Assembly (NCBI RefSeq): GCF_047511655.1 | Contig: NC_133400.1 | Coordinates: 1,679,001 to 1,743,000 of the forward strand | DNA: 64,000 nucleotides | Source: Castor canadensis | Lineage: Eukaryota > Chordata > Mammalia > Rodentia > Castoridae | Direction: 5' to 3' | Shown here: piece after piece, positions 57,501 through 64,000 of the stretch | How the letters are laid out: each line of letters begins with the position of its first letter | How positions within the stretch are numbered: the stretch's first letter is position 1 | Notes under the pieces: model-generated | Told to the model about the DNA's origin: nothing | The model's input: only the letters and a program-made list of their open reading frames with translations | Databases searched by the model: none | Made by a program: the position numbers and the translations under genes

Positions 57501-60500
57501 TGGGGTGAACAGGCAAGGAAGGTACTAGAAGGCGGGAGAGATGACGGATAGGGACACTGTCAGGTATGGTGGGGCTAGGCCATACAGAGGCTAGGCCTCT
57601 GTATACTCCTGGTGGAGCTGGCTGTCCCTGCAGAGGACAGTGGAGCAGCCTTCAGCATAGGGCACCCCCGCCAGCACTGCTGGTCAGCATCGAGGGTCTT
57701 GGAGCCCCAACACCTCTCACCTCCACCCACGTAGCCAGGAGGGTCCTTCTGCACTCCGTTCTTTTTGTGGGAGTGATGTGACATGACGAAACTGTGCCTT
57801 AATTCTAGGAACTACCTGAATTTTGTCACAGAGGAGATGATCAACCCCTACAGGTACATGCAAGACACTGGTGGGGACGTTTGCGCTGTTTTAACGTAAG
57901 GGAGAAGCCACCTAAAAGCCTGCTGGTGGGCTCAGCACAGAAGGCCATGCCAGAGGCCTTGCGGTTAGGGTGGTATGGGTGTGGGGCTGGTTCCTAGGCC
58001 TGTGTGACCTGGAACAAGAGTCCCCTGACAGTGGGCCATATGTGCCCCAGGGTCCCCATCCTGCATCTGGTGCCCGCAGCACCACGGAATGACCCTTCCG
58101 CCTACTTCCTGGTGGGGGGGGGGTACGCAAGTGTCATCTCTCATGGAGGTGGGACTTCCAGAGAGGGGCAGCTGTGCCTCATCCCCGCCCCAGGTCCCCC
58201 TAGGTGGGACTAATCTGGGCTGTCACAGATGGGGTAGCTCAGCCCTCAAACCTTCTTGGGCAGCAAGGCTGGCAGGGTTGAATCATTAGTCTGGGTTTTT
58301 GCAGCTGCCCAGGCCCAGTGTGAGTGTCTGACGCCTGCACAGACACTGGAGCAGCCTGGCTCCTGTCTTGGGGTCTGGCCCGTGGTCCTGGGCTGTACTT
58401 TGATGGCCTGTCTCTGCCCATCCCTTCAGAAACTTGCCCCTGGCCATAATCATCTCTCTCCCCATCGTCACACTGGTGTACGTGCTGACCAACCTGGCCT
58501 ACTTCACCACACTGTCCACCGAGCAGATGCTGGCATCCGAGGCTGTGGCTGTGGTAAGACACAGCTTGCCACCTCCCCAGGCCTGAGAGGCTGAGGCACC
58601 TGCCCCATGTCCAGCCTCCCTCTACCCTGGAGGGGTCCAACAGTTGTCACTGGTCTCCACTGAAGATCAGTGCAAAGGGCCCAAGCTAGCTGCATGGGTT
58701 GGGATTGTTATACTCAGGGTTTAAAACCCTGGTGCTTAGGCAGCCCATGGGTGACCCTGGGCATTTGTGCACAGCATGGGGTCCACTATGCACTGTGGTG
58801 ACTTAGGAGGGACCACCACTGACCCAGCAGCTGGGAGGCAGCTAGATGTCACCAGGCAGCATGCTGGGCCCCTCCACAGTCCCTAAGGCTCCTACCCACT
58901 GTCCTCTTGGACTGAAGTCCCCCATGATACAGAACCTGTCACCAAGAGGTGATGGCACTTGCAGAAGCAGGCAAGGGGGCTGCTTAAATGACCAAAAGTG
59001 AGGCCGCGCCTGGGGCTGAGGCTCACTCTGCTGTGTCTGCCTAGGACTTTGGGAACTACCATCTGGGAGTCATGTCCTGGATCATCCCTGTCTTTGTGGG
59101 TCTGTCCTGCTTCGGCTCAGTCAACGGGTCACTCTTCACATCCTCAAGGTAAGCACCGAGCACAGACAGGGCCCTGCAGCCTGCTGTGTGTAGCGAGGTG
59201 TGGCTGTTAGGAAACATGGAGGTGAGGGAGCCAGGGCCTTTGTCACCCTGCCCCATCCAGTGGTAGCACAATTGCTGTGTCCTACAAGACCCCACGTGAA
59301 CACCCCTGGGGTGGGCTGGAGCCGAGGACACCCCAAGTTTCTGTTTCTGCCAGCTAAGTGGTCAAGGACAGCGAAAGCCCGATAGCCAGGAAGTGAGGCC
59401 CCTCGCGCTGCCCCAGTGAGGCTCTGCTCCCCGCCCTACTGTCATCTAAAGTTCATGCACCAGGTGGAATGGAGGCCAGGGCTGATGCCCTCTGATCTGT
59501 CCACAGGCTTTTCTTTGTGGGGTCCAGGGAGGGTCACCTACCCTCTGTCCTCTCCATGATCCACCCACAGCTCCTGACGCCTGTGCCGTCCCTCGTGTTC
59601 ACGGTAAGCCTGCACCCTCCATCCCTGAGATTGTCTGAGGACTCCTAATCCACACACTACAGCACCAGGCGCCAGCTAGCTGAGGAATTTTTCAGGTTTT
59701 TAATCCCATATGTAATATGTGGTTGTTGTAAAGAGCTCAGTCAAGCTATCTGGACGCCTGTGAGGCGAAGGCCCCACCCCCAGGGAGCCTCTGTTTACAG
59801 TCACTGCCTCTGCTGTGGCTTCTGGGGCTCGACTGCAGTCCCAGAAGTGTGCACTCACGCGTTTCTGTCTTAATGGGCTCCATCCTGCACGTTTTTCCCA
59901 GCCACCTTTCTGTACCATTTTGTGTGACTGCATGAGTTCTCTAGTGCTGTTGAGGCTGCTGCCTCCGCCAAGGGCTGTGCCAGGATTGAAGCACCACTTC
60001 CACCACGGCTGTGGCCAGTCTCCTTCCCCAGCACATGGCCTCTCTGGGGGCAGCTGGGGCATCTCCTGATTGGCTGGCTGGCCACTGAGCAAGGGATCCT
60101 GGGGGAGAGAAGAGAAAGCCTCGTGTCTTTTATGGCCCAGCCTAAGAAGTCAAGCTGAGACAGTAAACACAGCCACCTGAAGCACAGGAATTCGGCTCCA
60201 CCGCTGGAAATGGCCTCAGCTTTGAAACAGGTCGCGGCAGTGAGTCTGGGGTGCAGGCTCCCACTCACTCTGCCTCCGCCTGTCCTGGACCTGCAGGTGC
60301 CCTCACAGTGGTCAGATAGGCTCCCCTTTGAAAGCAAGAGCAAGTGAGTGACTCCGCTGGACACCAGCCAGGCAGGACATTTCCTGGGTCTCGGGTGACC
60401 TCCCTGGCCCTCTCTGCTTTCAGTGCATCATGACCCTGCTGTACGCCTTCTCGAGAGACATCTTCTCTGTCATCAACTTCTTCAGCTTCTTCAACTGGCT

Positions 60501-62985
60501 CTGCGTGGCCCTGGCCATAATTGCTATGGTGTGGCTTCGCTTCAAGAAGCCTGAGCTGCCGCGGCCCATCAAGGTGAGCCCCCGCCCGCCCTCACAGAGA
60601 CCTGAGTTCACCCCACCGCCAAAGAACTACACCTGGGCCGAGTGAACGGTTCTTAGCGCGGTCAGCAGAGGGTATCAGTTACTCCAGCCAACCAACAGCA
60701 GTTTGCCAGGACTTCATGATCCCCGGGGAGGGGCAGTGCACGCTGAGCTGTGGGGGCATAGCAGGTGCGTGAGTTGGAGTGAGGGCAGAGCCCCTTGGTG
60801 GCCGCCAGCCAGCAGCTCCTGTCCACCAGTTCCTTGAAACTCAGCCATACCCACCGCAGGTCTTCTCCCTGTCCCTTGTCCAGCAGACATCACAGTTGAG
60901 TGTAGCCTGGATCACAGAAGGGACGAGAGTAGCTCAGTGGTTCCGCCACTGCTCTCCTCCCTGTTTGTAACCACGTATGGGGCCCAGGGCTGCCAGTTGA
61001 GCTCTGAGGCATGCATTTTAAAACACCAGTCAGTGTGAGGCCCCAGCAGAAGCCCTGATAGAAGACAGTCCCTGGTGCATCTGGGAGGACACCCCACCTT
61101 CAGGGGAACCAGCTTAGGCCTCTTGCACCCATTAATTGGGAAGGTTCTGGGGACAGGAGTCAACAGGAAGATGCCAGACTGTTCATGCTGGCCTGTGGAG
61201 AGCAGATGCCAGGAACTGTGGGCTCTGTCCACTGGGGATCTGAGCATGAAGCAGGAGTCTGTTCCCTGGAGCCCCTTTCTCAGGGTGACCTGTGGTCTGT
61301 AGGTTGAGACAGGTGAATGTCAGACCTGCCCAGCACAATCCCACAGCAGAGTGCAAGGAACAAAAGGCTTGACTGTCTGCTGGCCTCTCCTGAGCCCTGC
61401 AGGGAGTCCTGTCTCCTCTGCTTGTGCAAGTTGTGGGTTCAGGGTGGGAGTCACTCGGGCCATCCAAAAAGGGTTCTCTAAGAAGGCAGGACTGTTGCTT
61501 TTTGGTGAGTGGCCAGGGTCTTCCCAGAAGCGCCATGATGACTGCTGTGGCTGGGACTTTCCATTCCTATGATATGGGACTGGTAGGGCTGACCCTTGCT
61601 AGGCTTCCAGAGACCAGGCTGGTTCTTTTCATCCTCTGTCACCACTGGCCAAGCTTTGGGTAATTATGTGCCCGGTGCCGTGGCTGAGTTCAAGGTAAAA
61701 CGGGGCAGGATGTGACCTTTATACTCCACACACCCCTGGCCTGTTTTCAAGGTGCGAGGGTCGGGGAACAGGGTGTGATTGGGCATCTTGGGCCAGGATG
61801 GCACGGGGTTGGATGGAGAAGGTGAAGAAGGAGCACACACAGCCAGCCACAGGCCATGGATGAGGACCACAGACCACAGGTGGTATGAGGAAGGAGCAGG
61901 AAAGCCCTGGTCACTTGTGCCCCTCTCCATCCTGCTCCAGGTGAGCCTCATCCTCCCCGTGTTCTTCATCCTGGCCTGCCTGTTCCTAATCGCCGTGTCC
62001 TTCTGGAAGACGCCCGTGGAGTGCGGGATCGGCTTTGCCATCATCCTCAGTGGCCTGCCCGTCTACTACTTCGGTGTCTGGTGGAAGAATAAGCCCAAGT
62101 GGCTCCTGCAGGGCATCTGTGAGTGTCCGGCTGCTGCCCCCAGCCAGGGCGGGTGGATACGAGGCCTGCTGTCACCAGCATGCAGGCCGAGTGGGTTGTG
62201 CAGGGCACTGGGCTTCACAGAGGGGTCCAGGGCATTGGTGTGTTGGCGGCCCACATACTTCGGAGATGAGACATTCAGCTCAGCACCAGCTAATCTCAGA
62301 ATAGGGATTCCAGAGAACCTCGCTGCTTCTGCCAAGTAACAAACCCTGCTGTCGGTCACCAGCTTAGACACAGCGCCTGACTCAGAAAGGCCGAGGCAGA
62401 GAAAGCAGTGCGTCTGGCTCCCGCAGCCCCAGCCCAAGGCTGGTTCACAGCCAGGTTTAGGCCCTTGTTCTCAGCCCAGAGCAAGCAAGTCAGGGCCTGT
62501 GGGCCTAGGATGGCCCCAGTGCAGGCAAGGAGACACTTATTCCCAAGATCCAACCACACGTGACAGGGCTGAGAGGCTGTAGCCACTTGAGTAGGACATC
62601 TCTTGATCATTGTTCAGGGCCTGCAAGAAGGGCCATCGTGCCCAGCTGCCCTTGAAGACTCAGTGGACACAGCTCTGGCCTGCTGCCTGCCACACTTTAC
62701 CCCCCCACACTAGCCACTGCAGCTGGGCCACTTCGGCATCTAGCCAGGAGCTGCAGGCCATGCACTGGCCCTGCGGCAGCCACCCAATGCTGTATGAACT
62801 AAGTTTCATATAAAGTTTGGGGTTTTGGATTCCTGCAACTTTGAAGTCATTGGTAATGTAGGGCTGGGTGGACAGTGGGCTGCAGGGCCCCGTGCACCCC
62901 ATCTGAACTAGCTGTCCTCTCCCCTGCAGTCTCGGCCACCGTCCTCTGCCAGAAGCTGATGCAGGTGGTCCCACAGGAGACCTAG
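35977..62985 (+). CDS. SLC7A5: LAT1, large neutral amino acid transporter small subunit 1
   Basis: LAT1 is the catalytic light chain of the CD98 heterodimer at the plasma membrane. It exchanges large neutral amino acids (Leu, Phe, Trp, Tyr, Met, His), thyroid hormone and L-DOPA for intracellular amino acids, and supports mTORC1 signalling. Ten coding exons join in frame to 512 residues: 35977-36529, 47593-47718, 57123-57228, 57809-57853, 58430-58553, 59045-59148, 59507-59603, 60424-60573, 61941-62118 and 62930-62985. Visible landmarks are the TM1 GSG motif (residues 70-72), Cys169 (PSCPVP) that bonds to SLC3A2, and TM6 FAYGGWN with gate Phe257 and Asn263. Glu308 matches human Glu303. The C-terminus is VVPQET. 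The ATG is in a strong context (A at -3, G at +4). The 5 extra residues relative to the 507-residue human protein lie in the Ala/Gly-rich cytoplasmic N-terminus. All splice sites are GT/AG. Confidence 0.98.
36914..36921. promoter_or_regulatory. SLC7A5: Palindromic E-box CCACGTGG in intron 1
   Basis: A perfect CACGTG core with symmetric flanks lies about 1 kb downstream of the inferred transcription start. It is the preferred site form for MYC/MAX and USF. Function is inferred. Confidence 0.4.
38501..38580 (-). mobile_element. B1-like SINE fragment
   Basis: A T run, TTGAGACAGGCTCTTCC, CAGCCTCCCAAGTGCCGG and TTACAGGCATAGCCACC show a B1 monomer in reverse without an ID part. Confidence 0.65.
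39627..39672. repeat. Perfect 23-bp tandem duplication
   Basis: Two adjacent identical 23-base copies (39627-39649 and 39650-39672), beginning CTCTCTGTGAGG, occur in SLC7A5 intron 1 outside any recognised transposon. Confidence 0.9.
42411..42872 (-). mobile_element. B1-ID SINE, minus strand, split by another SINE
   Basis: The outer ID part (GAGTTTGAACTCAGGGCTTT) ends near 42540. The matching B1 part (TGGAGATGGGGTCTCACGAA) resumes near 42770. Between them is a complete minus-strand SINE and a TTTC-rich tract. Confidence 0.75.
42548..42720 (-). mobile_element. B1-ID SINE nested in another SINE
   Basis: TACTGGGGTTTGAACTCAGG, CCTGAGCCACTCCACCAGCC and ATAGCTAGGATTACAGGCAT, in reverse, inserted in the same orientation as its host. 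Confidence 0.75.
43010..43115 (+). repeat. MIR-like ancient SINE remnant
   Basis: CTGCTGTGTGACTTTTGGCA, AGTTGAATAACTTCTGAG and a later AGCAAATGGGGG match the MIR core in forward orientation. Confidence 0.55.
45299..46120. promoter_or_regulatory. SLC7A5: Candidate amino-acid response enhancer (CARE cluster) in SLC7A5 intron 1
   Basis: Four matches to the C/EBP-ATF response element consensus TGATGNAAN lie within 822 bp. They are GTTGCATCA at 45299-45307 (minus), GTTTCATCA at 45408-45416 (minus), TGATGCAAT at 45841-45849 (plus) and ATTGCATCA at 46112-46120 (minus). These are the core forms known from ATF3, ASNS, SNAT2 and CHOP. ATF4 is known to induce SLC7A5 under amino acid limitation. That this cluster is the responsive element is inference from motifs only. 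Confidence 0.45.
47593..47718 (+). CDS. SLC7A5: SLC7A5 coding exon 2
   Basis: The exon is 126 bp. The acceptor is TCCCCACAG and the donor GTGAGT. It encodes [20 protein letters not shown] through GFVQIGK, covering TM4 and TM5. Confidence 0.97.
48372..48483 (+). mobile_element. B1-like SINE fragment
   Basis: GTGTAATCCTAGCTACTGAG, GACAGAGATCATGAGG and CAGCCCAGGCAAAAACCAGA form the B1-like half only. A full SINE begins 8 bases later. Confidence 0.65.
48491..48685 (+). mobile_element. B1-ID composite SINE
   Basis: GAGCCAGGTACTGTGGCTCA, TAATCCCAGCCACACAGGAG and GGGCTGGTGGAGTGGCTTAA with an A tail. Confidence 0.85.
50517..50529. repeat. 13-base cytosine run
   Basis: A homopolymer of 13 C in SLC7A5 intron 2, prone to sequencing and replication length errors. 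Confidence 0.85.
51534..51682 (+). mobile_element. B1-ID SINE with internal deletion
   Basis: CAGGCATGGTGCTGCACACC and GAGGCAGGCAGGAGGATCAT pass directly to GGAGGTGTGGCTCAAGCAGT. The 3' half of the B1 unit is missing. Confidence 0.75.
52040..52145 (-). repeat. Possible MaLR (MLT1-type) LTR remnant
   Basis: GAGGCCTTGTGTCCAAG, GGGACTAGGACTTCAACACC and GGATTCGGGGACGTGATTCT resemble an MLT1 LTR read in reverse. It is short and diverged. Confidence 0.35.
53127..53336 (+). mobile_element. B1-ID composite SINE
   Basis: GCACTGGTGGCTCACGCCTG, GGAGATGTGGCTCAAGTGGT and GAGTTCAAACCCCAGTCCCA with an A tail. A 30-base fragment of a second ID unit, in reverse, lies near 53580-53608. Confidence 0.85.
57123..57228 (+). 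CDS. SLC7A5: SLC7A5 coding exon 3
   Basis: The exon is 106 bp. The acceptor is CATCTTCCAG and the donor GTAGGT. It encodes [20 protein letters not shown] and the first part of TM6 (SGLFAYGGW), including the gate Phe257. Confidence 0.97.
57809..57853 (+). CDS. SLC7A5: SLC7A5 coding exon 4
   Basis: This is a microexon-sized unit of 45 bp. The acceptor is AATTCTAG and the donor GTACAT. It encodes [14 protein letters not shown], the second half of TM6 and the intracellular link to TM7, with the substrate-site Asn263. Confidence 0.96.
58430..58553 (+). CDS. SLC7A5: SLC7A5 coding exon 5
   Basis: The exon is 124 bp. The acceptor is ATCCCTTCAG and the donor GTAAGA. It encodes [19 protein letters not shown] and [11 protein letters not shown], that is TM7 and the extracellular segment with Glu308. 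Confidence 0.97.
59045..59148 (+). CDS. SLC7A5: SLC7A5 coding exon 6
   Basis: The exon is 104 bp. The acceptor is TGCCTAG and the donor GTAAGC. It encodes [20 protein letters not shown] and [14 protein letters not shown], covering TM8. Confidence 0.97.
59507..59603 (+). CDS. SLC7A5: SLC7A5 coding exon 7
   Basis: The exon is 97 bp. The acceptor is TGTCCACAG and the donor GTAAGC. It encodes [20 protein letters not shown] and [11 protein letters not shown], the cytoplasmic helix and the start of TM9. Confidence 0.97.
60424..60573 (+). CDS. SLC7A5: SLC7A5 coding exon 8
   Basis: The exon is 150 bp and phase 0 at both ends. The acceptor is TGCTTTCAG and the donor GTGAGC. It encodes [20 protein letters not shown], then [18 protein letters not shown] with substrate-site Phe, Asn and Trp of TM10, then the basic [10 protein letters not shown] loop. 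Confidence 0.97.
60574..61940 (+). other. SLC7A5 intron 8
   Basis: The intron is 1,367 bp of noncoding sequence. A weak tRNA/ID-like fragment may lie near 60918-60970. Nothing else was recognised. The other small SLC7A5 introns (57229-57808, 57854-58429, 58554-59044, 59149-59506, 59604-60423 and 62119-62929) also show nothing beyond splice signals. Confidence 0.7.
61941..62118 (+). CDS. SLC7A5: SLC7A5 coding exon 9
   Basis: The exon is 178 bp. The acceptor is CTGCTCCAG and the donor GTGAGT. It encodes [20 protein letters not shown] and [20 protein letters not shown], which are TM11 and TM12, then [11 protein letters not shown]. The first six exon bases, GTGAGC, themselves look like a donor site. 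Confidence 0.97.
62930..62985 (+). CDS. SLC7A5: SLC7A5 last coding exon 10
   Basis: The acceptor is CCCCTGCAG. The exon encodes the C-terminal tail [17 protein letters not shown], with TAG at 62983-62985. Confidence 0.97.
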
Positions 62986-64000
62986 CCAGGAGGCCTGGCC
63001 TGCCAGCAGAGCTCACATGGCCATTTCCAGACAGCTCACCTTCAGAAAAGCAACTCCCGGTCCCTGTCACGTCCCCACAGCTCCTCTGCACGCGGCCAGC
63101 CACCCAGCATCATCTCACTGTCCCTGTACATCCAGCACTCAAGGCAGCTGTGAAAACTGGTACGAATTTAGGCCTGAAAGATGAACCTCCCCAGGCCAGA
63201 GGTAGGAGCTGTGAGCTGAGGAGGCTTGGCATTTCTGTCCCCCCAGGGACTGGGGACAGCCACACAGCAAGCCTTCTCCCTTCCTTTGTTTGTTTGGGTG
63301 TTTGGGGTTTTTTGTTTGGTTTTTAACTTAAATTTCCATATCTGGCATCTTGGTTGAGGTCACCAAGATGATCTTTTAAAGCAGTGAGGCAGCAAGGGGC
63401 AGGAGAGGCTCTTGGACCTAAGGCTGCCCACACACAGTACAGCATGACTCAGAGGGACCAGATCACTGTCACCAGGTGGACAGAACTACTGAGACTGGAC
63501 GTCACCAACTCAACCAAGGTCTTACACTGACAGCCAGATGCCAGCCCAATGTAGGGCTTGGCTTGGTTGTTTTGACTGTTTTTCTGAGGTCTTTCCAGGA
63601 CCTCTTGTATGCTAGGCAAGTGCTCTACCAGAAATCACACCCCAACTCTATCATGTATAGACATGAGAGAAGTCCCCCTGGGCTTAGGCCTCTGCCCCCA
63701 AAGAGGAAAATCTCAGCAACGCCGCTGCCTCCATAGAGAGAGGAGCTCAGGGGAAGAACCAGACCTGCTGGCCCACTGCAGGGCTGTGCTCTGAACACAA
63801 GTCCCAGCTCTGGGGAATCCAGAGCTCTGCATCAGCCAGCACTGCCCCAGGAACCTTCTGCAGCACCTGGTTTCTGAACTTGACTGCTGTGTGCACATGC
63901 ACCCCAGACCCTATCCTGAAGGGACAAGCCCTGGCATGGCAGCGCCACCTCCTGGTGGGTTTGGAAGGCCAAGCTCTGGTTCCTGCAGATAAAGCCCTGC
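62986..64000 (+). other. SLC7A5: SLC7A5 3' UTR (incomplete)
   Basis: This noncoding sequence follows the stop. No AATAAA was noticed before the window ends. The human LAT1 mRNA has a 3' UTR of several kilobases, and the sequence near 63978-64000 resembles an internal part of it, so the polyadenylation site lies beyond the window. It contains a degenerate ID-like SINE at 63588-63650. Confidence 0.8.
63588..63650 (-). mobile_element. Degenerate ID-type SINE in SLC7A5 3' UTR
   Basis: TATGCTAGGCAAGTGCTCTA and AATCACACCCCAACT resemble the ID half in reverse, with a diverged start. Confidence 0.5.

Noticed and set aside
1..64000. CRISPR arrays, operons, phage or other prokaryotic systems
   Set aside because: The window is intron-containing mammalian DNA. 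The repeats are transposons and simple repeats with no regular spacer pattern.

Overview
The window is mammalian nuclear DNA from a rodent. It is intron-rich, CpG-poor except for one island, and full of rodent SINEs. Two genes lie on the + strand in the order CA5A then SLC7A5, the neighbours expected at human 16q24. The dominant SINEs join a 7SL/B1-like unit to a tRNA-like ID tail. They lack the tail I associate with kangaroo rat, and they resemble those of beaver (Castor). The species is inferred from this repeat signature and is not proven.

Region 1 (1-20,995) is the 3' part of CA5A, the mitochondrial carbonic anhydrase VA. Six coding exons (2 to 7) are present with matching phases and no premature stop. 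Exon 1, with the start codon and mitochondrial leader, lies upstream of the window. The zinc ligands and Tyr-64 typical of CA V are visible. A polyadenylation signal follows the stop by 10 bases. The introns hold SINEs, MIR and L2 remnants and a rearranged L1.

Region 2 (about 21,000-35,600) is intergenic. No convincing gene was seen. It holds SINEs (four packed into 24,957-25,843), L1, L2 and MIR remnants and a GGGA-rich simple repeat. A small cluster of GATA motifs at 22,676-22,793 is the only regulatory-looking site.

Region 3 (about 35,480-64,000) is SLC7A5 (LAT1), the light chain of the CD98 heterodimeric large neutral amino acid exchanger. A CpG-island promoter carries six GC boxes, a CCAAT box, an E-box and a TATA-like element. 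All ten coding exons are present and join to a 512-residue protein. The 3' UTR runs past the window end. Intron 1 contains the most interesting signal found: four C/EBP-ATF response element (CARE) matches within 822 bp (45,299-46,120). These could form an amino-acid or stress-responsive enhancer for an amino-acid transporter gene.

The two genes are functionally unrelated. CA5A supplies bicarbonate inside mitochondria, and LAT1 imports leucine and other large neutral amino acids at the plasma membrane. No previously undescribed protein system was found. The novelty candidates are regulatory and repeat-structural.
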